Shown here: piece by piece, positions 35,144 to 42,816 of the stretch
Layout: every line of letters begins with the position of its first letter
Position numbering within the stretch: the stretch's first letter is position 1
From: Pseudoalteromonas neustonica
Lineage (GTDB): Bacteria > Pseudomonadota > Gammaproteobacteria > Enterobacterales > Alteromonadaceae
DNA length: 64,000 nt
Assembly (NCBI RefSeq): GCF_001653135.1
Contig: NZ_BDDS01000014.1
Location: 1-64,000 of the forward strand
Direction of reading: 5' to 3'
Notes under the pieces: model-generated
Databases searched by the model: none
What the model saw: the letters and a program-made list of their open reading frames with translations, nothing else
Told to the model about the DNA's origin: nothing
Position numbers and translations under genes: made by a program

Positions 35144-35686
35144 ATGACCGATTTTACTTTATATACTCAAGATAACGCACCTGAAGCCGCAAAACCTTTA
35201 CTGACTAAATCAGTCGCTGCATTTGGTATGTTACCTAATTTACATGCTGTCATGGCAGAGGCGCCAACTTTGCTTGAGGGCTACCAAGTACTGCATGAAC
35301 TATTTCAAAATACGTCGTTTAACGCTGAAGAGTTAACCGTGGTTTGGCAATCTATAAATGTCGAACATGATTGCCATTATTGCGTACCAGCACACAGTGC
35401 GATTGCTGCGGGCATGAAAGTTGATCAAAGTATTGTTGATGCATTGGTAAATAAAACACCGTTAGCAGACACTAAACTTGAAGCACTTCGCGAGACAACG
35501 TTGGCAATGACGCGTAGTCGTGGCGTAATAAGTGATGAGCAAATAGCTGCCTTTTTTGCTGCAGGTTATGCTAAGCAACAGTTATTGGAAATTATTGTAG
35601 GTTTATCACAAAAAGTAATGAGTAATTACACAAATCATCTGGCAGATACCCCAATCGATGCACCATTCAAAAAGTTTGTAAAATAA
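35144..35686 (+). CDS. Carboxymuconolactone decarboxylase/AhpD-family protein
   Basis: A 180-residue, all-helical protein of the AhpD-like superfamily. The redox CxxC and its partner His are visible in EHDCHYCVPAHSA near residue 77, the motif that characterises peroxidase-related members. These proteins act as alkylhydroperoxidases or thiol reductants. It is a single gene under a divergent TetR regulator with twin operators, which suggests induction by stress. True decarboxylase activity is not implied. Confidence 0.87.
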   Translation: MTDFTLYTQDNAPEAAKPLLTKSVAAFGMLPNLHAVMAEAPTLLEGYQVLHELFQNTSFNAEELTVVWQSINVEHDCHYCVPAHSAIAAGMKVDQSIVDALVNKTPLADTKLEALRETTLAMTRSRGVISDEQIAAFFAAGYAKQQLLEIIVGLSQKVMSNYTNHLADTPIDAPFKKFVK

Positions 35687-35698
35687 TCAGTTGCTTTT

Positions 35699-35722
35699 AC
35701 AGCGCAGACTTTCCTGCGCTGT
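35699..35722 (+). terminator. Terminator-like hairpin after the CMD gene
   Basis: ACAGCGCAG and CTGCGCTGT form a perfect 9-bp G+C-rich stem with a 6-base loop between two convergent genes. It is directly followed by a solo end of element A rather than a T-run. Confidence 0.65.
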
Positions 35723-35723
35723 A

Positions 35724-35744
35724 TCTTGAGGTGGCTTGGGTATA
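35724..35744. repeat. Solo terminal repeat of element A
   Basis: This 21-base stretch is the exact reverse complement of the left terminal repeat of element A at 11713-11733. No second end or internal sequence of the element is near, so it is either a relic of a deleted copy or a recombined end. Confidence 0.75.
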
Positions 35745-35754
35745 GTATTTAAAG

Positions 35755-36282
35755 TTATTTAAAAATAACCTGCTTATCACTACGCGTGTATATACGCTTT
35801 TCAGGTTTAGTCCACTCACCTTTTTTTAAATAAGAAGTCGACACTATAAACTCGCCGTCTTTATAGTCACTAATAGATTTAACTTTAGTAATCCCTTCTT
35901 TTGATCCTGTTACAGTTTCGTATGCAACAAACTGTGTTGGGCTCAATACCTTCATAGTACCTTTAGTGTAAAAGCCTGCAGTAGTGAAATAATAAAATAC
36001 CAGTGACTGTTGCTCACGATCCCAAAAAATCATCGACTCGCCACCGTACTCACCTTCGTTTATCGAGTGTTTGGTATGAATTGCTTGCCCATTTAACGCA
36101 CGTTCCCATATACCTACATCTTGAATTTTTGGTTTGTTATCAGCAACCTTGAAATCAGCTTGCCATGTACCAAGGTAAGGTTTAAATACTGCTAGCTCAG
36201 GGGCTAGCTCGCTAGGTTGGGCGTGAGCAAAACACGCCAAAGTGAGAAGAAAGGTTAAGGTAAGTGTTTTTATATATGACAT
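35755..36282 (-). CDS. Exported protein of unknown function, DUF1579-like
   Basis: A 175-residue protein with a clear signal peptide (residues 1-22, ending CFAHA). The mature part is a small beta barrel: LGTWQADFKV, GIWERALNGQAIHTKHSIN, GESMIFWDREQQSLVFYYF and a repeated Lys-rich strand pattern. It resembles DUF1579-type periplasmic proteins, whose function is unknown; a lipocalin-like binding role is possible. No cysteine pairs or catalytic motif is seen. It is transcribed toward the CMD gene. Confidence 0.6.
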   Translation of the reverse strand: MSYIKTLTLTFLLTLACFAHAQPSELAPELAVFKPYLGTWQADFKVADNKPKIQDVGIWERALNGQAIHTKHSINEGEYGGESMIFWDREQQSLVFYYFTTAGFYTKGTMKVLSPTQFVAYETVTGSKEGITKVKSISDYKDGEFIVSTSYLKKGEWTKPEKRIYTRSDKQVIFK

Positions 36283-36331
36283 AATTAGCGCCTTTAGTTG
36301 TTATTCTTTGCATAGTATAGGCGATAGTTCA

Positions 36332-36691
36332 TTGATTAAAAAAATCTTAGTTATTTTTTCGAGTAGTTTTTTGTGTGTGTTAGTACTAGGCGGCTTGCTT
36401 GGCTATTGGGCTGCAATTATAAGCTGTGCGTATGTTCTAATGACGGTTATAACTATTTGTGTTTATAAATGGGATAAGCATTTAGCTATGGTAAAGCCAA
36501 AGCAATCAACAAGAGTACCTGAACGTAGTTTGCATATTTTAGCGTTAGTTTGCGGCTGGCCAGGGGCATTGATTGCACAGCAATGGTTTCGGCATAAATC
36601 ACAAAAGCGTTCATTTATTGTTGTGCTGTGGCTAACCATTTTTCTAAATATTAGTGTGTTAGGTGCGGCGTATTACTGGCAATTTATTTAA
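36332..36691 (+). CDS. DUF1294 membrane protein
   Basis: The family signature VYKWDKHLA...RVPERSLHILALVCGWPGALIAQQWFRHKSQK is clear and is followed by a last hydrophobic helix; only parts are quoted here. DUF1294 proteins are small inner-membrane proteins, sometimes fused to cold-shock domains, of unknown function. The TTG at 36332 gives a 119-residue product with helix one intact. A longer in-frame reading from 36242 would overlap the divergent exported-protein gene and is unlikely. No strong ribosome site is seen, so the start is uncertain. Confidence 0.75.
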   Translation: MIKKILVIFSSSFLCVLVLGGLLGYWAAIISCAYVLMTVITICVYKWDKHLAMVKPKQSTRVPERSLHILALVCGWPGALIAQQWFRHKSQKRSFIVVLWLTIFLNISVLGAAYYWQFI

Positions 36692-36736
36692 ATTGCTGCA
36701 TTATCAGGTTATATAAAAATAAAAAAGCTAAATATT

Positions 36737-37927
36737 ATGCATGTTTTTTACCGCTGTTATCACTTTATTTTAAAATGTATTGTCATTTTCATTGGTATAC
36801 CTCACCCACGTTTATATCAAGGTTATTCGGGGCTAGAGCAATGGGCAACCCAATGGAATAACGAAAAACCTGTGTTAGTCGTCAGTGACGCGACCTTACA
36901 AAAGCTTGGTGTGCTTAAGCAGACACTAGCGCAACTTGACGAGAAAAAAATAACTTGGCATTTATATATTGATGTTGCTCCAAACCCTACCATAGACAAT
37001 GTTGAGCATGGCCTTGAAATGTATATAGAACATCATTGCACAGGCATTATTGCCATTGGCGGGGGCTCGGTAATGGACTGCGCTAAATTGATTGGATCAC
37101 GTGCCGTGAGGCCTAGTAAATCGGTAAAACAATTAAAAGGGCTTTTTAAAGTACTTAAATCTTTACCGCCTTTGTGTGCTATTCCAACAACAGCAGGAAC
37201 AGGCTCAGAAACCACTGTTGCAGCCGTTGTTAACGACCCTAATACCAAAACAAAGTATGCCGTAACTGATTTTTCATTGGTGCCAAGTGATGCGGTTTTA
37301 ATTGGCGAACTGACACAAAGTGTGCCTGACTTTATTACAGCTGCAACGGGTATCGACGCGTTAACGCATGCCATCGAGGCGTATATAGGGACTATTGGAT
37401 TAGCATTTAGCAATGAAAAATCACTCCAGGCGATAGATCTTATTTTAAAAAACCTTAAAGTTGCTTATAACGAAGGTGATAACTTAGTTGCCAGAGAGCA
37501 AATGTTACTGGCCTCTTTTTACGCTGGACAGGCATTTACTCGTACATCGGTAGGGTATGTGCATGCTATCGCCCATCAATTTGGCGCGCAATATGGCACC
37601 GCACATGGTTTAGCTAATAGTGTACTATTAATGCCTGTTTTGAGGTTTTATGGCAAAGTAATATACCCTAAACTGGCTGAGATTGCGGATTATTGTAAGT
37701 TGACACAGCCCCAGCAAAGTACTGAGCAAAAGGCGTTGTTATTACTTAAAACGTTTGATGATTTATTAGCATCTTTAGCCATACCGAAAACGTTACCTGA
37801 GATAAAAGTAAACGATATATCGGGTATCTCACAAGCGGCAATGAAAGAAGCGCATCCAGATTATCCCGTGCCAGTATTTATGAGTCATTCACAATGTGAA
37901 GCAATTGTTCTGCAATTAACTCAGTAA
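36737..37927 (+). CDS. Iron-containing alcohol dehydrogenase
   Basis: A 396-residue group III (Fe-ADH) enzyme, NAD(P)-dependent. The NAD-binding motif is GIIAIGGGSVMDCAKLIGSRA near residue 98 and the metal ligands are Asp in ATGIDALTHAIEAYIG near residue 210 and His in SVGYVHAIAHQFGAQYGTAHG near 272-290. It oxidises or reduces a primary alcohol or aldehyde; the substrate is not deducible. The N-terminus has a hydrophobic prefix (YHFILKCIVIFIGIPHP) that is longer than in most relatives, so a later start is possible. A 12-bp tandem repeat surrounds the stop codon. Confidence 0.9.
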   Translation: MHVFYRCYHFILKCIVIFIGIPHPRLYQGYSGLEQWATQWNNEKPVLVVSDATLQKLGVLKQTLAQLDEKKITWHLYIDVAPNPTIDNVEHGLEMYIEHHCTGIIAIGGGSVMDCAKLIGSRAVRPSKSVKQLKGLFKVLKSLPPLCAIPTTAGTGSETTVAAVVNDPNTKTKYAVTDFSLVPSDAVLIGELTQSVPDFITAATGIDALTHAIEAYIGTIGLAFSNEKSLQAIDLILKNLKVAYNEGDNLVAREQMLLASFYAGQAFTRTSVGYVHAIAHQFGAQYGTAHGLANSVLLMPVLRFYGKVIYPKLAEIADYCKLTQPQQSTEQKALLLLKTFDDLLASLAIPKTLPEIKVNDISGISQAAMKEAHPDYPVPVFMSHSQCEAIVLQLTQ

Positions 37928-37952
37928 TCAAGTCAGTAATCAAGTCAGTAAT
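37921..37952 (+). repeat. 12-bp tandem repeat over a stop codon
   Basis: TCAGTAATCAAG occurs 2.7 times, the first copy containing the TAA of the dehydrogenase gene. It provides in-frame and out-of-frame stops and probably arose by slippage. Confidence 0.7.
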
Positions 37953-37985
37953 AGGCTTTAAGCGTATGAGTTTGGCAAGAAGCGT

Positions 37986-38014
37986 CGTTCCTGCAAGAGA
38001 AAATTGCAGAAACG
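37986..38014 (-). terminator. Hairpin downstream of the rhomboid gene
   Basis: An 11-bp stem (CGTTTCTGCAA / TTGCAGGAACG on the minus strand, one U-G pair) with a 7-base loop, 17 bases past the rhomboid stop. It could also end the convergent dehydrogenase transcript. Confidence 0.5.
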
Positions 38015-38030
38015 AATTTACGAAACTAAA

Positions 38031-39116
38031 TCAACGTCTTAGCTGAGCCTCAGGCTGGTTTAGTAAATTAATAACTGGATTTTGTTCAATTATTTTTGAT
38101 TTTAAAGCAAAGCCAATAATTAAGCCTGCAATAAAGCCACCAATATGAGCGCCATAGTCAACACCATCTGGCGCAGAGATCATGCCAAAAATATTGATCC
38201 CTAACCAAATTACAAAAAACCAAACCGCAGATAACTTTTTCTGATAAATGATGATCATAAAGGTTAAGCTTGCGTGCCTAAACCACATTAAATACATACC
38301 AAATAAACCTGCGATAGCGCCGCTTGCTCCTACACTTGGAATTGCTGAACTTGGATCAACGATAAAGCTAGCAAAAGACGCCGCCAAGCCACAGACCATA
38401 TACCACATTAAAAACTTTTTATGGCCTAATACGTCTTCTAGGTTATCGCCAATAATGTATAAAAAGTACATATTACCGATAAGGTGCATTACTGAGCCAT
38501 GTAAAAACACACAGGTAATCACGCTCCATAAATGTTCGCCTTGAGAAATCTTACTTGGGTTCATGGCAAACAGTTCGAGTGTGGTGCTGAATGCGGTGGT
38601 ATTAAAAAAATACAAGGCAAAAATAATGGCATTGAGAGCAATTAAACTGCGTGTTACCCACGGCGTTTGTTTTGGTTTTAGGTTATATTCAACCGGCATT
38701 TGCGTTAAAAATTGAAACAGGTAAGTTTTCCAACTAACTTTTTGATTTAGCTTGTCTAAGCTCGCTTTAAGTTCAGGGCTATTTTCAACGCTTTCTAATT
38801 GATCTTTTTCAATCCAACTACCATCACAATGACGGCACACATCAATTTCTGTATGGAAATCTTCGAGTAAATGAAAACGCTCTAAATTTTTATTACAATC
38901 AGGGCAATCTAGTTTGGAGATCCCCAACGACTCACCAAAATGAGTTTCGTATTTATCGCCGATTGGGCCTTCATTGATCTCGGCAATCATTCTATTAACT
39001 TCGTTTTTTTCAAACCATAGACCACCACATTCACGACAAATATCAATTTCTTCGCCTTGATAATGCGTCACTTCTAATGGATGGGTAATACAATGTGGAC
39101 AGCGCTTAGTTGGCAT
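38031..39116 (-). CDS. Rhomboid protease with two N-terminal zinc ribbons
   Basis: A 361-residue intramembrane serine protease. Residues 1-90 hold two zf-TFIIB-type zinc ribbons: CPHC...CRECGGLWFEKNE and CPDC...CRHCDGSWIEKDQ. A linker leads to six to seven membrane helices from about residue 150. The catalytic Ser is in SVGASGAIAGLFGMY near residue 250 and the His in YGAHIGGFIAGLI near 325; HGSVMHLIGNMYFLY supplies the oxyanion-region His and Asn. The gene overlaps the end of the upstream gene by 11 bases. The ribbons could bind substrate, partner or metal. Confidence 0.9.
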   Translation of the reverse strand: MPTKRCPHCITHPLEVTHYQGEEIDICRECGGLWFEKNEVNRMIAEINEGPIGDKYETHFGESLGISKLDCPDCNKNLERFHLLEDFHTEIDVCRHCDGSWIEKDQLESVENSPELKASLDKLNQKVSWKTYLFQFLTQMPVEYNLKPKQTPWVTRSLIALNAIIFALYFFNTTAFSTTLELFAMNPSKISQGEHLWSVITCVFLHGSVMHLIGNMYFLYIIGDNLEDVLGHKKFLMWYMVCGLAASFASFIVDPSSAIPSVGASGAIAGLFGMYLMWFRHASLTFMIIIYQKKLSAVWFFVIWLGINIFGMISAPDGVDYGAHIGGFIAGLIIGFALKSKIIEQNPVINLLNQPEAQLRR

Positions 39117-39741
39117 TATTAGTGTCCTTTAATGAACCAATAATTATATCGTTTTTCTTTAATTCTTTTTGCAAGTTTAATGCACTCGCCTGAAGCTTAG
39201 GCAATGTTTGCAATTCAATAATATCAGCAATTTTATTGAGTTCTAGCGAAGCTTGACGCGCAGACATTTGACGTTTTAACGCCGCTTCAATCACAAATTC
39301 AGCACGGCTATAAAAGCGGCGTATTTGAGTTAAAAATATGCTCGGCGTTTCAAGTGTTGTGGGTGAGTATTGCATTGTTTGCCAAATATATTGCTCAAGA
39401 TTTGGTTTGTGATATTGCATTTCTGAACTCGGTGGGCTTTTAGCGAGTCGCTCTGCATAAGCACGTACATTTGCTGCGTTGTCTTTTACTTCGTCATAAA
39501 GTGAGGTGCGAAGATAAAAATTATCTTCCATTTTACTATATGTATCAAATTTAAGCGCTTGCTCTAAACCACTTTGCGCGGCTAGGTAAACCCCAAAAAT
39601 TGTTGAAAGCACAAGAAATACCTGATTTAGCCAAAAACCGGTACTTTTTAATTCTTTATTATCAACCGTTTTTAATGCTTCAGCCAATTTAGGTTTAGGT
39701 GTTGGTGCTCTATCTTCAGAGGTAGGTTGTGTTGGTTCCAC
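39106..39741 (-). CDS. Single-span membrane protein coupled to the rhomboid
   Basis: A 211-residue protein with a proline-rich cytoplasmic N-terminus (MEPTQPTSEDRAPTPKPKL), one membrane helix at about residues 37-58 (NQVFLVLSTIFGVYLAAQ) and a charged, helical outer domain. I recognise no family. Its stop overlaps the rhomboid start by 11 bases, which points to translational coupling and a shared role, either as partner or as substrate. That role is inference. No catalytic motif is visible. Confidence 0.65.
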   Translation of the reverse strand: MEPTQPTSEDRAPTPKPKLAEALKTVDNKELKSTGFWLNQVFLVLSTIFGVYLAAQSGLEQALKFDTYSKMEDNFYLRTSLYDEVKDNAANVRAYAERLAKSPPSSEMQYHKPNLEQYIWQTMQYSPTTLETPSIFLTQIRRFYSRAEFVIEAALKRQMSARQASLELNKIADIIELQTLPKLQASALNLQKELKKNDIIIGSLKDTNNAN

Positions 39742-40082
39742 GTGTTTATTCCTTATGCGATTGCTTCCTTTTTGAGCGCGATAGGCTACTTGAATTTTTT
39801 GGTTTTAACAATCAGTTGTTGTTAATTTGTTTCATATTTTATGTAATGTGTTTTGAATTAGAAGGAAATACAAGGGATATAGGTTTATTTATATTGTTTA
39901 GAGGTATTATGTTACCCGAATACAGTGGTTATTTACATTGTCGGGAATAGGTAAATAGTTTACTTTTGATAAGTGGTGCTATCTGGCGCTTCGGGGGGGG
40001 CAATTAATTATCATTAAAACCAACCCCAACCCCTCACAATAAACTGACCTAAAGCTGATGAAACTTATGTATATCTAATTAT
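39742..40082. other. Intergenic region with a G-run
   Basis: The 341-base spacer should hold the promoter of the rhomboid pair. It contains an unusual run of eight G near 39991-39999 and otherwise AT-rich sequence with no gene, RNA or repeat I can support. Confidence 0.5.
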
Positions 40083-41477
40083 TTAAATAACTACCTCAAA
40101 AGTTTGATTAAATTGCTTTAATGCGGCTTCTATGCGAGTTATGCCTAAATCGAATTCAGCCCGAGTTGCTGGGCCGCCTAGGGTGAGGCGTACACCATTT
40201 TGGCAATTCGCTTTGCTGGTGGGATCGTCGAGGACAAAAGCGTCTAATGTCCTCACTATTACTTTATGTGCTTTTAATACGCCGCAAAATTCAAACATAT
40301 TTTGCGACGGAGCTAGGGGGATATACACGTTTAAACTGGCAAAATGTGCGTCTATTTCGTAGGCTTTGAGTCGTTTTTTAGTTTCTTCAATACGATATCT
40401 GATTTCATCGGCAAGCTTGGTTTGATTATAAGCAAACTCGTTACTTTTAATAGCGCGCATTATTAACTCAAAGTTCATTGAGGACACCGCCCAACATTCA
40501 CTATGCAGTTGTTTTAAAATTGGTTGTTCCCAAAGTCGTGGAGGTAATAAGTAACCCGCTCGTAGCCCGCCGGCAAAGTATTTTGAAAAACTTGAGATAT
40601 AAAAAACGCGATCGGGAGCTTGTTGCCATAATGGTAATCGCCAATGCTCTGGCAAACAGTAATTTACGTCATCCTCAATAATGAAAAAATTATATCGGCG
40701 ACTCAGCGCCAGTAGAGCATCTAAATTGTCACTGCTATAGCAAATATTGGTCGGGTTTTGACAGTTTGGCGTGATATACACTGCTTTGATTGTCCGTGAC
40801 TTGCACAGAGCTTCTATTTGCGCAAGATCAATCCCTTTGCTATGTACGTTTACTTGCGCTAATGAAAGTTTAAGCGAATGACACGCATGATAAAAACCGG
40901 GGTAACACATCGACTCTGCAATGACAGTATCGCCACTTTTACACAAGGTTGCTAACGTAGTGAATATTCCTTGCTGAGCGCCTTGGGTAAATATCAACGG
41001 ATGGTTTAAGCAATCAATGCCCTTATCCGCTAGCCATTGCTTAAAAAAATGTTGATGTGAGGTAAGCCCGTTGAGTTTATAAATCATCACATCTTTTAAT
41101 GCACTTTGATCCTTTGATAGCGATTGCAGGGCGTTGGTCATAACATGTTGTTGCCCCATCATAGGTTGCATGCTCGAAGCAAAGTCGGTGTCGCCCTCAA
41201 AGTGACTTAACTCAATAACTTTACTTACAAAGGTACCAGCCCCTAGTTTTGCAGTAACCAACCCTCGCTGCTCAAGTAAAGCGTATGCACGCGTTACCGT
41301 ACCATGTGTAACACTTAGGCTGTCAGCGAGTAGTCGTTGGGCTGGTAACTTTTGCTCAAAGCCCAGCATTTTGTTGTCGATAGCATGCTCAATCAAAGCA
41401 GCTAATGCACGGTATTTGGGTTGTGTGTCACATAAGTTGCTAAACAGAGCCCGATCAGGTTTGTAAATTGTATCCAT
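40083..41477 (-). CDS. MocR-type regulator (GntR HTH fused to aminotransferase fold)
   Basis: A 464-residue protein with an N-terminal GntR winged helix (residues about 10-80, FEQKLPAQRLLADSLSVTHG and TVTRAYALLEQRGLV) and a C-terminal fold-type I aminotransferase domain. The PLP lysine is in SSFSKYFAGGLRAGYL near residue 280, and ITPNCQNPTN supplies ring contacts. MocR proteins sense PLP or amino-acid adducts. The ATG at 41477 (MDTIYKPDRALF) is preferred over an in-frame TTG at 41516. It is divergent from a LysE exporter gene, with an ATACAAT palindrome between them, so it likely controls amino-acid export. Confidence 0.88.
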   Translation of the reverse strand: MDTIYKPDRALFSNLCDTQPKYRALAALIEHAIDNKMLGFEQKLPAQRLLADSLSVTHGTVTRAYALLEQRGLVTAKLGAGTFVSKVIELSHFEGDTDFASSMQPMMGQQHVMTNALQSLSKDQSALKDVMIYKLNGLTSHQHFFKQWLADKGIDCLNHPLIFTQGAQQGIFTTLATLCKSGDTVIAESMCYPGFYHACHSLKLSLAQVNVHSKGIDLAQIEALCKSRTIKAVYITPNCQNPTNICYSSDNLDALLALSRRYNFFIIEDDVNYCLPEHWRLPLWQQAPDRVFYISSFSKYFAGGLRAGYLLPPRLWEQPILKQLHSECWAVSSMNFELIMRAIKSNEFAYNQTKLADEIRYRIEETKKRLKAYEIDAHFASLNVYIPLAPSQNMFEFCGVLKAHKVIVRTLDAFVLDDPTSKANCQNGVRLTLGGPATRAEFDLGITRIEAALKQFNQTFEVVI

Positions 41478-41541
41478 AACAATAAAAATATTGATGATTT
41501 TGTATAAGTATGACAATTAATAGTTATTAAACAACCACAAT

Positions 41542-41557
41542 ATTGTATCAATACAAT
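41542..41557. promoter_or_regulatory. ATTGTAT-CA-ATACAAT palindrome, probable MocR operator
   Basis: A perfect 7-2-7 inverted repeat ends 8 bases before the LysE start. ATACAA-type half-sites are known for MocR/PdxR regulators. Its position would block or activate the exporter promoter. Confidence 0.7.
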
Positions 41558-41565
41558 TAACCATT

Positions 41566-42192
41566 ATGAATACAGTTACTGTTTTTGAGCTTGCCCCGGC
41601 TCTCATTTTATTTTGTTTTGCGGCGTCAATTACGCCTGGGCCTAATAATATTTTGCTTACTCACTCAGGCACACATTTTGGCGTGATCAAAACCCTACCG
41701 CACTTATTAGGTATTCGTGTTGGCATGACGATAATGCATTTGGCAATGTTATTGGGGTTAGGGAAATTGTTTTTAATGCAGCCAAAACTGCATTTTTTTC
41801 TACAACTTTGTGCCAGTGGTTATATTTTATATCTGGCGTATAAAGTGGCTAATTCAACCCAAGTAGACGGCGTAAATGCCAAGGTGAAGCCTTTGAGTTT
41901 TTTTCAAGGCATGCTTTTTCAGTTGATCAATCCTAAGTCATATGCGGTGTTAATGACACTTTGTACTGCACTTACTTTACCTGAAGGTGCTTATTGGCCT
42001 TCTGCAATTTTGGGCGTGATTATTTTTAACCTTGTTGCGGCTTGCTCAGGCTTGTTTTGGGTGAATTTTGGTAAATACATGCGCCAATTTTTAAATAGGC
42101 CAAATACTTTTAAACGTTTTAATTGGATTATGTCACTGTTTCTTGCGGCATCAATTCCTTTAGTTTTTCTTTCCAATACAAGCATCCAGTAG
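41566..42192 (+). CDS. LysE-family amino acid exporter
   Basis: A 208-residue inner-membrane protein with six helices. The family signature ITPGPNNILLTHSGTHFG is at residues 22-39 and FQGMLFQLINPKSYAVLMTLC at about 112. LysE/RhtB proteins export amino acids or homoserine-type compounds by proton antiport. It is divergent from a MocR regulator and 9 bases upstream of a GNAT gene, which suggests a three-part module for sensing, exporting and perhaps acetylating an amino compound. Substrate unknown. Confidence 0.88.
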   Translation: MNTVTVFELAPALILFCFAASITPGPNNILLTHSGTHFGVIKTLPHLLGIRVGMTIMHLAMLLGLGKLFLMQPKLHFFLQLCASGYILYLAYKVANSTQVDGVNAKVKPLSFFQGMLFQLINPKSYAVLMTLCTALTLPEGAYWPSAILGVIIFNLVAACSGLFWVNFGKYMRQFLNRPNTFKRFNWIMSLFLAASIPLVFLSNTSIQ

Positions 42193-42201
42193 GGGAATAA
42201 A

Positions 42202-42630
42202 ATGAAATTTACTCACCAATTGTCACCACAACAATTTACCCAAGCGTTTGAGTTTTTATCTGAGCGAAGTTATTGGAGTCAAGGCATTAGTCGCGAACGG
42301 TTAGAAAAAGCGTTCGCACATTCGCTGTGCTTTGCATTAATTGAAAATAACCAGCTATTGGCATTTGCACGAGTGGTGACTGACCAAGCCACTTTTGCAA
42401 ACTTACTGGATGTATTTGTGTTAGAGCCATTTAGAGGGCGAGGGCTGGGTAAAAAGCTGATGGATCATGTAATGAGTCACCCTGAATTGCAATCGTTGCG
42501 CCGTTTTACACTAGCAACAAAAGACGCTCATTCACTTTATCAACAATTTGGTTTTCAAAGCCAAGCAAACCCCAATCTTGCAATGGAAAAATGTTTAGCT
42601 GGCGGGTACTCAACAGTATTACAGCAGTAA
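42202..42630 (+). CDS. GNAT-family N-acetyltransferase
   Basis: A 142-residue acetyltransferase with an intact fold. The acetyl-CoA pyrophosphate loop is VLEPFRGRGLGKKLMDHVMS near residue 72, and the C-terminal strand ends DAHSLYQQFGFQ near 110-121. It is probably co-transcribed with the LysE exporter gene 9 bases upstream. It is one of three GNAT genes recognised here and the only one not broken. Substrate unknown. Confidence 0.85.
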   Translation: MKFTHQLSPQQFTQAFEFLSERSYWSQGISRERLEKAFAHSLCFALIENNQLLAFARVVTDQATFANLLDVFVLEPFRGRGLGKKLMDHVMSHPELQSLRRFTLATKDAHSLYQQFGFQSQANPNLAMEKCLAGGYSTVLQQ

Positions 42631-42769
42631 AATTAAGTATGGATTGAATGTTTTGACGCGTGCAGTTAGATATTAGTTAAATATTCTTATTATTTTTCAG
42701 CTCAACTCATTTTCTCTATTTATAGCCGTTTTATTAATAACATGAGTGCTCAGGGTAACAATAAACAAT

Positions 42770-42796
42770 ACGGCCTATAAAAATAGGCCGTGTTTT
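42770..42796. terminator. Bidirectional terminator between GNAT and subtilase genes
   Basis: ACGGCCTAT and ATAGGCCGT form a 9-bp stem with a 4-base A-rich loop, followed by GTTTTT on the plus strand. It lies 20 bases past the subtilase stop on the minus strand and serves both genes. Confidence 0.82.
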
Positions 42797-42816
42797 TACT
42801 CAATGGTTATTGCAAA

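Noticed and set aside
36242..36331. Upstream start for the DUF1294 gene
   Set aside because: It would overlap the divergent exported-protein gene and adds residues unlike the family.
37921..37952. Possible CRISPR-like repeat
   Set aside because: It is a contiguous 12-bp tandem repeat without spacers, so only slippage.
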